The notes beneath the pieces were generated by a model. The model made no database searches and was not told the DNA's origin. It worked only from the letters and a program-made list of their open reading frames with translations. The position numbers and the translations under genes were made by a program. 42,685 nt of DNA from assembly GCA_903839875.1 (NCBI GenBank), contig CAIMDZ010000195.1:1-42685 (forward strand). Reading direction: 5' to 3'. This DNA is from an uncultured Bacteroidota bacterium (GTDB lineage: Bacteria; Bacteroidota; Bacteroidia; Chitinophagales; Chitinophagaceae). Each line of letters opens with the position of its first letter. Positions within the stretch are counted from its first letter, which is position 1. Positions 1 to 7,660 of this stretch are shown in pieces.

Positions 1-111
1 CTGGTACTTAACCTGGTCAAATTGGCCGGGCAAGTGCCTTTTTATCTAGTAAAACGAATTTATATATATTATACTTATATGCAAAAATTAACGTGACTTA
101 ACCAGCAGGCC

Positions 112-702
112 CTAATTACTATAATTAACTTCTGTATTTTTTTCTTTGCCAATATAAGTGAAGTTCCTGGTAGTGCGGATAAGGTACCAGGTGGCCTTAT
201 CAATGAACCATGTGGAAATATGATTGTATTTGTCAGTGCCGGTAATCTTATAACATGGAATTTCATTAATTGTTTCGATCCCTTTTAATTCCATTTTTAT
301 GCTGCCATCATTGCCGCTCATTAACAGATTGCTTTGCAAATTCAGCGCAGGCCAGTAGGAGTTTGCAGCTTCCATGCTCAATGTATCAGGGTTTTTGCCC
401 CAAAACATGAATTTCACATGCCCATCATCAACTTTCATAGCGAAATGACTTATCGTATTGGCATCCGCATCATCTATTTTCATTGCTTTACCGGGTTTAA
501 TAGTCATTGTTGCCCTGCTTTCTGACTCCACCGTTTTAGTATTAACAATTTTCTCTGTCCCATTAACCTTTGCGGTTTGATTCATATGACTTTTAGAGAT
601 TTTGAGACACTTTAATTCTATGGTCTTCAATTTATTCCAGTTTTCTATTCCTCCCATGGCTGTTTCATGCTTTGCAAGGATTTCGTTGACAATCCTGTAC
701 AT
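112..702 (-). CDS. LolA-like secreted protein, N-terminus apparently frameshifted
   Basis: This 196-residue reading frame starts with YRIVNEILAKHETAMGG, which resembles the beginning of the mature part of Bacteroidota secreted proteins with a LolA/outer-membrane-lipoprotein-sorting-like fold. The rest is rich in beta-strand patterns (DKATWYLIRTTRNF near the end), which fits that fold. No signal peptide is encoded in this frame, yet the family is normally exported. A plausible signal peptide (ATG at 763, MNIFKLILVVS...) lies directly upstream but one frame off, so the gene seems to carry a 1-nt indel around 700-720. The family assignment rests on the N-terminal motif and overall pattern only. 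It is either a recent pseudogene or a sequencing artefact. Confidence 0.6.
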   Translation of the reverse strand: MYRIVNEILAKHETAMGGIENWNKLKTIELKCLKISKSHMNQTAKVNGTEKIVNTKTVESESRATMTIKPGKAMKIDDADANTISHFAMKVDDGHVKFMFWGKNPDTLSMEAANSYWPALNLQSNLLMSGNDGSIKMELKGIETINEIPCYKITGTDKYNHISTWFIDKATWYLIRTTRNFTYIGKEKNTEVNYSN

Positions 703-1183
703 GAACGGTTGCGATGGTGGAGGAAGGTATACTAACTACGAGGATCAATTTGAAAATATTCATAGTTGTGGTTTTAATTTTTGAAAGAATAATACAAACT
801 CAAATAAGCAATAAATATTTTATAAAACGGGACTTATGTTGGTTATTCAACATTTTGGGCGGAATGAAATATACAATTATTTATAAAGCTACAAATCCGG
901 TATCATAAGGAAAAATCATTACCCCATTTTCGCATTTTTATTTGCCCATCTTACGCTTATTTAATTCATTATCAATTGATTATATTTTCATCGGTTACCT
1001 CATAGCTAATTTTTATAGAATTTTTATATTTAATGCAATTTATTGTCTGTTTTATTACGTTTTTACTGATAATCACAATCTACACATAAATTTGTTTTGC
1101 CATTTGAAATCAATCATTTTCAAAGAACCTGCAAAGGTAGGAAGGATATTTGACATTACATAATTATTTTATTTATGATAGTA

Positions 1184-1250
1184 CGGATTTTGGGGTATGA
1201 TAGAAATTTGTTTGCAGGCGGGATGGGTTTTTGGGCGGATTTTGGGGTAT
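1184..1250. repeat. 15-bp direct repeat
   Basis: CGGATTTTGGGGTAT occurs at 1184-1198 and again at 1236-1250, with 37 bases between the copies. It lies just upstream of the inverted repeat at 1277. Confidence 0.6.
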
Positions 1251-1276
1251 TAGATTTTGAAGTCCCTGACAGTTCT

Positions 1277-1410
1277 TTTCCGCGGTCAGACGGCTTTCAC
1301 TTCTAGGGGATGGAAAATTAAAGCCAATAAACAATCGTTGGTATGATTATAAGCCGGATAACTATTAAGCACCATTGCTATTCTCAACATATGCCGTCTG
1401 ACCGCGGAAA
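1277..1410. repeat. 18-bp perfect inverted repeat with 98-bp spacer
   Basis: Bases 1277-1294 (TTTCCGCGGTCAGACGGC) are the exact reverse complement of 1393-1410. The arms are GC-rich in an AT-rich context and do not extend by another base on either side. The 98-bp centre contains no ORF. This could be a remnant of a small mobile element or a recombination site; the sequence alone does not decide. Confidence 0.7.
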
Positions 1411-1542
1411 GCGATGATGACGGCAGCCGGATTCAATTCAACATTCGACACATCAAACGTAAATAATTTATTGACATGTGTTTCGGCAATTATCTTTTCC
1501 GGGTATTTGTATGTAATGTGCTTTATTTTTATGACTTTTGTC

Positions 1543-1560
1543 TTAGTATTATAATACTAA
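1543..1560. promoter_or_regulatory. Perfect 18-bp palindrome upstream of the ABC/OmpA operon
   Basis: TTAGTATTATAATACTAA is its own reverse complement and ends 15 bases before the ATG at 1576. Directly before it, 1533-1540 (GACTTTTG) is a one-mismatch match to the Bacteroidota -7 element TAnnTTTG, so the palindrome would sit at the transcription start or in the short leader. That is a classical place for a repressor operator. Operator function is inference; no regulator gene is adjacent. Confidence 0.5.
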
Positions 1561-1575
1561 ACCATTTCATTACTT

Positions 1576-2235
1576 ATGAGTGAATTGTTCAAAAAGGCGT
1601 TGGGCCTGTTTGTGGAATTTGATGATGCAAAGACGTCTGAGCAATCCTCAAATAACCCGGCACCACAGCCTCAGTCGTTTACTCCTTCTCCGCCGGTATA
1701 TAAAGGGCCGTTGTCTCAGCAGGATATTGATAAATTTTCGAAGCACTTTAATGACCTGTTTGACAAGTCGAATATACAGGGGCCTGATTACTATGAGTTC
1801 AGTAAAATGATGCATATGCTGGAAGCATCGGTGCCGGATGAAAATGTGCGGATATCTGCTGTTTATGCAACACTGAGTATTCAGGGGCTTACAAAGGACC
1901 GAATCATTGATACGGCTAAACAATATTGCTCAGTGCTTGAAAACGACAAGGCAATGTTTGAAAAAGCCGCAGCCGACAAGTCGAGCGCAGATGTGGAGGG
2001 AAGAAAAAACAAGGTTACCTCGCTGGAAAAGAAGATAGCCGACAACTCGGAAATGATACGGAAGCTGACACAAGAGATAACTGATGCTCAAACACAGATA
2101 GGGACATTGAAAAATGAGATCGTGCAGGAAGATGCAAAAATATCGGCCAACAAAGGAAGTTACGGTGTGGCCTACCAGGCAATGCTGAATAAAATAACCA
2201 GTGACATTCAAAAAATTAACACCGTACTGAAATAA
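1576..2235 (+). CDS. Cytoplasmic coiled-coil protein of the ABC/OmpA operon
   Basis: This 219-residue protein has no signal peptide and no membrane segment. Residues 1-25 form a short amphipathic head, 26-45 are a Pro/Gln/Ser-rich linker, and 46-110 form a helical domain containing IQGPDYYEFSKMM and LSIQGLTKDRIIDTA. From about 112 to the end it is a charged, heptad-like coiled coil. It opens a five-gene operon: the next start is one base beyond its stop. I do not recognise a named family. The coiled coil, and another in the next protein, suggest a cytoplasmic partner of the membrane complex, for instance an adaptor. No enzymatic motif is visible. Confidence 0.8.
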   Translation: MSELFKKALGLFVEFDDAKTSEQSSNNPAPQPQSFTPSPPVYKGPLSQQDIDKFSKHFNDLFDKSNIQGPDYYEFSKMMHMLEASVPDENVRISAVYATLSIQGLTKDRIIDTAKQYCSVLENDKAMFEKAAADKSSADVEGRKNKVTSLEKKIADNSEMIRKLTQEITDAQTQIGTLKNEIVQEDAKISANKGSYGVAYQAMLNKITSDIQKINTVLK

Positions 2236-2236
2236 T

Positions 2237-3232
2237 ATGGAAACAAACATCTTCCCTGCAGGCGGCGCCCAGGCAGACAAACTGAAATCGTACTGGAACC
2301 GGCCCGGCGGAAAATTCGGCGTTATTGCCGGCCTTGGCCTATTAGTTGTGATAGGTTACTTTGTAGTACCTATACTGACAAAAGTGGTATGGAACACCCT
2401 GAATTTCGCTATAGCTGTAACCTGCCTGGCGCTATTCCTGTATTGCATTACCAACCGCAAGCTCAGGCTTTCATTCTTCTATTTTTATGAAATACTCATG
2501 AAGAAATTAGTGGGTATTGTGATTGAGCTGGATCCGTTCATTATTGCTGAAGACTATATCAACGATATGGAGAAGCAGCGTGAAAAACTGTATAACCAAT
2601 CGGTGGAAGTGCAGGGACAGAAGGAGAAGATAGATATGAAGATAAAGGAGAAAGAAGATGAGATGCACCATCTGCTGAGCAAGGCCAAAGTAGCCAGGGA
2701 GAATAATATGCTGCCTGAACTGGGTAATGCAACCCGCCAGGTAGCGCGTCTTCAGGAATACATCAAGCAACTGGATCCTATAGCCAACAATCTGTCGAGA
2801 ATAGATGATTACCTGACCAAGATTTACAAGAACAGCGCCTACCTGATAGAAGATGCCAGGAATGAACTGGAGCTGAAGAAGGATCTGTATAATTCGGTAA
2901 CGTCGGGTAACAAAGCGCTGAACTCCGCAATGAAGATATTCAAGGGCGACCCGGAGAAGAAATTGCTGGTGGAGCAATCTATGGAGTACCTGAAGGATGA
3001 TATTGCTGACAAGCTGGGCAATATGAAGAAGGCTATCAGCTATTCTACCGACTTTATGAAGTCAATAGACCTGGACAATGCTACTTATGAGCAGCAGGGA
3101 CTGGATATGCTGGAAAACTTTAACCCGGATGAACAAATGAAACTTTCCAGTTCACAGACAAAGCCAATATCTGCAATACCAACAGAGCCTGGTAAGGTGG
3201 ATAATGATTACTATAACAATCTTTTGAACTAA
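2237..3232 (+). CDS. Two-TM membrane protein with long PspA-like coiled coil
   Basis: The 331-residue protein has two closely spaced hydrophobic helices (about 28-48 and 53-71) near the N-terminus, followed by a long alpha-helical, heptad-rich cytoplasmic region (about 100-295) containing EKQREKLYNQSVEVQGQKEK. The tail after 295 is low-complexity and polar. The long helical rod recalls PspA/IM30-type envelope-stress proteins in general shape, but I see no diagnostic motif, so that comparison is structural inference only. Its ATG follows the preceding stop by one base, implying translational coupling. It probably works at the inner membrane with the substrate-binding/OmpA protein and the ABC transporter encoded downstream. 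Confidence 0.8.
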   Translation: METNIFPAGGAQADKLKSYWNRPGGKFGVIAGLGLLVVIGYFVVPILTKVVWNTLNFAIAVTCLALFLYCITNRKLRLSFFYFYEILMKKLVGIVIELDPFIIAEDYINDMEKQREKLYNQSVEVQGQKEKIDMKIKEKEDEMHHLLSKAKVARENNMLPELGNATRQVARLQEYIKQLDPIANNLSRIDDYLTKIYKNSAYLIEDARNELELKKDLYNSVTSGNKALNSAMKIFKGDPEKKLLVEQSMEYLKDDIADKLGNMKKAISYSTDFMKSIDLDNATYEQQGLDMLENFNPDEQMKLSSSQTKPISAIPTEPGKVDNDYYNNLLN

Positions 3233-3263
3233 TCTAAATTATTTACGAAAAACACATAACAAC

Positions 3264-5030
3264 ATGTCTGTAAAAATTAAAACTTCAGGAAAGATCGTCA
3301 TTATACTGCTGGTAGTGGGTGCGATAGTAGCCGCAAAAATGTTTTGGTGGGATAAGCGCCCCAAAGCTGGTAAAGAATCAACCAACATCGGGAAGGTAAT
3401 GCTGCCCGACGCACCGGACGCTTCTTTCCAGGGCAATGCAACATTATTAGGACTGCCGACTAACGAACCATCGGTAAATGGCGGCACCAAAATATCGTGG
3501 AAGGTAATGGCATGGAATGCGCAATTCGCACTGATGTATGCAAACGGCGGTCCGCAGACAACCAAGGGTTCGCTGATGGATGCTTCGAAACTTCAGATAA
3601 CCATCGAGCGCCAGGACGACTGTAACAAAGCATGTGCGGATGTAGTGAAATTTGCACAGGAATATAAGAACAATCCAAACGCAACCGGCGTATTTGCCAC
3701 CTTTATGGGTGATGGTATGCCGGCATTCTTTGCAGCTCTTTGCAAAGAACTGGAACCATTGGGCCCGGAATTCCAGCCAATAGCGTTTTACCCCATGGGG
3801 AAATCTTACGGAGAAGACAAGGTGATGGGTCCAATCTCGTGGAAGACAAATCCGCAATCATCAATAGGTGGAACCGTAGCCTGCGTACTCAGGGACGGAG
3901 ATATGAACATTCTGCTGAAATGGGCGGGTGATAACGGTATAAAAGTTAACCCTGATGAGACCACTTATGACAGAAATGCCATCAACCTGATAGCTGCAAA
4001 TGACTTCCTGGATGCACCTACGAAGTATATAACCGGGTATAAGGAGAAGAGAAAGATCATTGTGAACGGGAAAAAATTAGCAAAAGACACGACTGTTGGC
4101 GTAGACGCAGTGGCAACATGGACACCCGGAGACGTAAACGTAGCTCAGAAAAAAGGCGGGTTGGTAACTATCGCTTCTACAAGGGAGTATGCTTCGCAGA
4201 TGCCTGCGGTTACCATTACCATTAAGAAGTTTGCCTACGACCACCGTACAGATATTGAGAACATCATTATGGCGCTGGCTCAATCCGGAGACCAGGTAAG
4301 ATCGTTTAACGACGCGAAGAAATTTGCAGCAGATGTTTCAGCGAAAGTATATAATGAGCAGAATGGTGATTACTGGTTAAAATACTATAACGGCGCAGAG
4401 GAAAAAGACATACAGGGAAATACACTTGCCCTTGGCGGATCGCTTGCCTACAACCTGGCTGACGCTGCAAACATGTTCGGACTAGGAAAGGATGGCGTGG
4501 ACAGGTACAAGATCGTGTATGGATCATTTGGCGACATTCTTACCAAAATGTATCCTGAATTATTGCCAACCTACCCGGTGTATGCTAAAGTAGTTGATAA
4601 ATCCTTCTTACAGTCTGTTATTGCTAACCACGTGGAGTTGCTCACGGGTCAGGCTATTAAAGTTAATTATACAGGAGATATTACTCACGAAGTTTCATCA
4701 AAATCGTACCAGATACAATTTGAGACAGGCAGCTCCGTAATTAAGCCTGAATCATACAATATACTGGACGAAATCATGAAGAGTTCAGTAGTAGCAGAAG
4801 GGCTGACAGTGGGAGTCTACGGGCATACAGATAACGTAGGCGTGGAAGGAGCGAACCAGAAATTATCAGAGCAAAGAGCGATATCTGTCAAGAATTACCT
4901 GATCAGCAAGGGCATTCCCGAAAATCGTATTACAGTGAAGGGATTTGGATCTGGCAAACCAATAGCAGATAACAATACCGCTGCGGGTAAGGCAACTAAC
5001 AGGAGAGTACAGATAGTGCTGGGTAAATAA
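3264..5030 (+). CDS. Membrane-anchored substrate-binding domain fused to OmpA peptidoglycan-binding domain
   Basis: This 588-residue protein has an N-terminal uncleaved-looking TM helix (about 10-27), a periplasmic-binding-protein-like region (about 70-440) and a C-terminal OmpA/MotB domain (about 480-588). The OmpA part shows FETGSSVIKPES, GHTDNVG, NQKLSEQRA and TNRRV, the peptidoglycan-binding signature. Four cysteines (120, 124, 160, 207) lie in the binding-protein part. Similar proteins are annotated in databases as phosphate ABC transporter substrate-binding/OmpA family, although the neighbouring permease is of nitrate/taurine type and no phosphate-binding motif is evident. The fusion would tether the solute receptor to both inner membrane and cell wall. 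It is third in the operon, 31 bases after its neighbour, with an intrinsic terminator behind it. Confidence 0.88.
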   Translation: MSVKIKTSGKIVIILLVVGAIVAAKMFWWDKRPKAGKESTNIGKVMLPDAPDASFQGNATLLGLPTNEPSVNGGTKISWKVMAWNAQFALMYANGGPQTTKGSLMDASKLQITIERQDDCNKACADVVKFAQEYKNNPNATGVFATFMGDGMPAFFAALCKELEPLGPEFQPIAFYPMGKSYGEDKVMGPISWKTNPQSSIGGTVACVLRDGDMNILLKWAGDNGIKVNPDETTYDRNAINLIAANDFLDAPTKYITGYKEKRKIIVNGKKLAKDTTVGVDAVATWTPGDVNVAQKKGGLVTIASTREYASQMPAVTITIKKFAYDHRTDIENIIMALAQSGDQVRSFNDAKKFAADVSAKVYNEQNGDYWLKYYNGAEEKDIQGNTLALGGSLAYNLADAANMFGLGKDGVDRYKIVYGSFGDILTKMYPELLPTYPVYAKVVDKSFLQSVIANHVELLTGQAIKVNYTGDITHEVSSKSYQIQFETGSSVIKPESYNILDEIMKSSVVAEGLTVGVYGHTDNVGVEGANQKLSEQRAISVKNYLISKGIPENRITVKGFGSGKPIADNNTAAGKATNRRVQIVLGK

Positions 5031-5058
5031 TAAAATGTCCGTTTAAAATATTAATTTC

Positions 5059-5090
5059 ACATCCTCTTAGCAGCTAAGAGGATGTTTTTT
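5059..5090 (+). terminator. Intrinsic terminator inside the ABC/OmpA operon
   Basis: A 12-bp perfect stem (5059-5070 with 5074-5085, ACATCCTCTTAG arm) and short loop is followed by a T run to 5090. It lies between the OmpA-fusion gene and the ABC permease gene. It may reduce rather than end transcription, setting a lower level for the transporter core. Confidence 0.8.
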
Positions 5091-5122
5091 ATTTAGAAAC
5101 ATTAAGTCTAAAATTGTAGGAT

Positions 5123-5920
5123 ATGCCCGCAAAAAAAAATGACCTGAAAAGTTTCTTTACACCGCTTGGTTCTATCAGCAAAACTTCTGTTTATATCCTG
5201 CTTATCGGCGAACTTATCATTGCTCTGGTAGCATGGCAGATGTCGGGGGAAGGGTTGCTGCCAAGACCTTCGAAAGTTCTTGAGTCGCTGGCCAACGTAG
5301 ATAGCAAGTACAACTTTTTTGAGAACTTCCTGAGCAGTCTCGGGTTGGTGCTGGAGGCAATGGGATTGTCTATACTGATCGCTATGGCGCTGTCGTATCT
5401 ATACCTGATACCTGTTTTGACTCCGGTTACGAAATTCATAGTGAAGTGCCGGTACCTGACATTGTCGGGCCTGGTTTTCGCCTTTAACCTTGGCAGCAGC
5501 AGCGCACACAACCTGAAGATTAACCTGCTTATTTTTGGTATTGTTCCTTTCTTTGTCACTTCCCTTGTGTCTACTATTGACAGTATTGACCGGGCGGAAT
5601 TTGACCTATGTAAATCGCTGCGTATGAGCAATCTTCAGGCGTGGTGGGAAGTGGTGATACTGGGCACGCTGGACCAGGTTTTTGAAGTAATGCGTCAGAA
5701 CTTCGCTATATCGTGGATGATGATAACGATGGTAGAGGGGTTGAACATGTCGGAAGGCGGATTGGGAGCAATAATTATCAAGGCGAACAAGTACATTGAT
5801 CTTGGGACGGTATTCGGGGTACTGGCTGTAATATTTATGGTAGGGGTTTGTTCCGATTACCTCCTGGGCCAACTCAGGAAATGGTTTTTCCCTTATACAC
5901 GATTTAACATGAGAGAGTAA
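5123..5920 (+). CDS. ABC transporter permease (nitrate/taurine-type, BPD_transp_1)
   Basis: The 265-residue protein has about six hydrophobic helices (near 22-39, 70-96, 105-123, 133-149, 190-210, 232-249). A coupling-loop-like EAA region is visible around LRMSNLQAWWEVVILG. Length and layout fit the SsuC/TauC branch of binding-protein-dependent permeases. Its TAA stop shares a base with the ATG of the ATPase gene (TAATG), so the two are translationally coupled. The substrate is unknown. The solute receptor is presumably the OmpA fusion encoded just upstream, since no separate soluble binding protein is present. The upstream terminator suggests lower expression than the first three genes, or a second promoter. 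Confidence 0.88.
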   Translation: MPAKKNDLKSFFTPLGSISKTSVYILLIGELIIALVAWQMSGEGLLPRPSKVLESLANVDSKYNFFENFLSSLGLVLEAMGLSILIAMALSYLYLIPVLTPVTKFIVKCRYLTLSGLVFAFNLGSSSAHNLKINLLIFGIVPFFVTSLVSTIDSIDRAEFDLCKSLRMSNLQAWWEVVILGTLDQVFEVMRQNFAISWMMITMVEGLNMSEGGLGAIIIKANKYIDLGTVFGVLAVIFMVGVCSDYLLGQLRKWFFPYTRFNMRE

Positions 5921-6723
5921 TGATCGAATATAAAAAAGAAGGGTTGCTTTTAAAAGCCACCGACATCAATCTGAAATATGATACCCGCCAGATTCTGAGG
6001 GATGTGAATTTCGAAATATTCGACATTCACCGTCCCGGTGTGATACAAGGGCAGGTGGTATCGCTTATTGGCCGGAGTGGTATCGGCAAAACACAGTTGT
6101 TCAGAATACTGGCAGGGCTCATTAAACCTACTTCCGGAACGGTGACGATTGGACTTGAGCAAAAACCTGTGCAGGCAGGCGAAGTGGGCGTGGTGCCGCA
6201 GAATTATATTTTGTTCAACCACCGAACCATTTATAGTAACCTGAGAATAGGGCTCAACAATTGCGGAAAGCCGGTAAGTGATAAACAGGCGAAGGACATC
6301 ATAGATGATTATGCGAAAAAGTTTGACCTCACAGACCATCTCAAGAAATTCCCGGCGCAACTATCAGGCGGGCAGCGGCAACGTGTCAGCATAATTCAGC
6401 AGGTGCTTACAGGCAATAAGTTCATACTGCTGGATGAGCCATTCTCCGGCCTTGATCCGCTGATGAAGGACAAAGTAGATGAACTGCTGATACAAATAGC
6501 CAACCTTGATGAACAAAGCACACTCATTATTGTGAGTCACGATATCATTAATACGCTCGCACTAAGTGATACGGCATTTATACTCGCTCCGCAACGAGGG
6601 AAAGAAGGCGCGACAATAACCGAGGTAATTGACCTGATGGAACTTGGCTTTGCATGGAATCCTAATATAAAAGCAGACCACGCTTTCCATGATTTGGTGC
6701 ATGATATCAAAGGGAAATTGTAG
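5920..6723 (+). CDS. ABC transporter ATP-binding protein
   Basis: This 267-residue ATPase contains all nucleotide-binding motifs: Walker A GRSGIGKT (51-58), signature LSGGQRQRVS (148-157), Walker B FILLDEP (168-174) and the switch histidine in VSHD (207). Its closest recognisable relatives are SsuB/TauB-type ATPases. A short insertion before Walker A (IHRPGVIQGQ) is not typical of the plain family. The gene overlaps the permease stop by one base and is last in the operon. It should drive transport or mechanical coupling through the permease. Only one ATPase is encoded, so a homodimer is expected. Confidence 0.92.
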   Translation: MIEYKKEGLLLKATDINLKYDTRQILRDVNFEIFDIHRPGVIQGQVVSLIGRSGIGKTQLFRILAGLIKPTSGTVTIGLEQKPVQAGEVGVVPQNYILFNHRTIYSNLRIGLNNCGKPVSDKQAKDIIDDYAKKFDLTDHLKKFPAQLSGGQRQRVSIIQQVLTGNKFILLDEPFSGLDPLMKDKVDELLIQIANLDEQSTLIIVSHDIINTLALSDTAFILAPQRGKEGATITEVIDLMELGFAWNPNIKADHAFHDLVHDIKGKL

Positions 6724-6762
6724 CCACTTCATTGTATTTTTTAACCCTCCATTGAAATAGAC

Positions 6763-7173
6763 TTGAGGTACGCTATTTTGATTTGCTTTATTTTTTTATA
6801 TCCATCGTGCGGCAATCACAGAAGTGCAACAAAAGCGATACTACCGGTGGTAGTGTTGCCAACGCATGACTGGAGGGCGGACGATTCGGTAGTAAAGAAA
6901 TACAAGTATCCTGCTAATGATACAATTTACGATCCGGAAGGATATAGGGAGCAACTGGCCGCCTATGGCGCAGCATACGAAGTTTACGCAGGGCCGAAAG
7001 GCTGGACGGGAAATGGCCGCTATGAATCAGGTTGGGGGACAACTGTCGTTCTTTACCCACCGGGTGGTTCTGACACTACAGGACCGAGTATCACTTTCAG
7101 AAAGATCAATTCAAATTGCAAAGCATGTTTATGGACAACTGCTTTACGTTATTTTCCAGAAGCCGTAAAGTAA
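6763..7173 (+). CDS. Lipoprotein, 5' part of a gene interrupted by an in-frame stop
   Basis: A TTG start at 6763 gives a 136-residue protein with a lipoprotein signal (hydrophobic stretch, lipobox YPSC, Cys 16). No ATG or GTG lies upstream before a stop at 6742. The mature part contains YEVYAGPKGWTGNGRYESGW and a two-cysteine motif CKACLW near the end. I do not recognise a family. The stop TAA at 7171-7173 is followed, in the same frame, by 87 more sense codons that read like protein, so this is probably the front half of one longer lipoprotein. See the next entry. Confidence 0.6.
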   Translation: MRYAILICFIFLYPSCGNHRSATKAILPVVVLPTHDWRADDSVVKKYKYPANDTIYDPEGYREQLAAYGAAYEVYAGPKGWTGNGRYESGWGTTVVLYPPGGSDTTGPSITFRKINSNCKACLWTTALRYFPEAVK

Positions 7174-7437
7174 TTAAACGAATGCCGCGACGAAGGTGAC
7201 GATAAATATACGTTTAACGACTACGTCATAAACATGGAGCGTAAATCACGACGGTTGATAACTTACTCAGTACCTGTTAAAAACTGCTTGGTCACCCGTG
7301 GCGTGGCCTTTTACACTACTTATGAAGACGGCGGCGACTACTATTATGAGGAAGCGAAAATCGTACTGTCTGAAAACCATAGCAAGCTGGCGGAGTACCT
7401 GGCAAATGTGTTCATCAAAGAAAGAGGGTTAAAATAA
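7174..7437 (+). pseudogene. 3' continuation of the 6763 gene after an in-frame stop
   Basis: Reading on in the frame of the lipoprotein gene after its TAA gives an uninterrupted, well-composed stretch beginning LNECRDEGDDKYTFNDY and ending FIKERGLK. The first ATG inside it (7234) would give only 67 residues without a signal peptide and would drop the conserved-looking segment before it. The simplest reading is one ~224-residue lipoprotein gene split by a nonsense mutation. Alternatives are a separate small gene starting at 7234, or a base-call error at 7171-7173. Confidence 0.5.
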
Positions 7438-7579
7438 ACCATGATCAGGAATGAGAGCGGATACTGATGCATTTGTTTATTTGTTTCAGAAAACTGAAAT
7501 GATCCAGACTCATAATTAAAGATAGTTTTATCCTTTTGAATTTATGATTACGATCATAAATCTGTAACAAGCGCTTTAT

Positions 7580-7587
7580 TAAATTTG
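7580..7587 (+). promoter_or_regulatory. Putative -7 element upstream of cysteine synthase
   Basis: TAAATTTG is an exact match to the Bacteroidota -7 consensus TAnnTTTG, 73 bases before the ATG at 7661. No good -33 TTG was found at the expected distance, so confidence is modest. Confidence 0.35.
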
Positions 7588-7660
7588 ACACGTCTATTAT
7601 TTTGCAATATTAATGCTGTGGCAGCTTTAATAACGATAAGCATCAGATAATAGTTCTATA

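Larger units (their letters stand above)
764..1575. other. AT-rich gene-free stretch with repeats
   Basis: No convincing gene is present. Candidate ORFs such as the one at 942-1163 are AT-rich, lack family features and have unnatural composition. The stretch holds a 15-bp direct repeat (1184-1198 and 1236-1250), an 18-bp inverted repeat (1277-1294 and 1393-1410), and the upstream region of the ABC/OmpA operon including a perfect palindrome at 1543-1560. Confidence 0.6.

Noticed and set aside
942-1163. Plus-strand ORF of 73 residues
   Set aside because: AT-rich, Phe/Ile/Tyr-dominated composition with no domain pattern; typical random ORF in AT-rich spacer.
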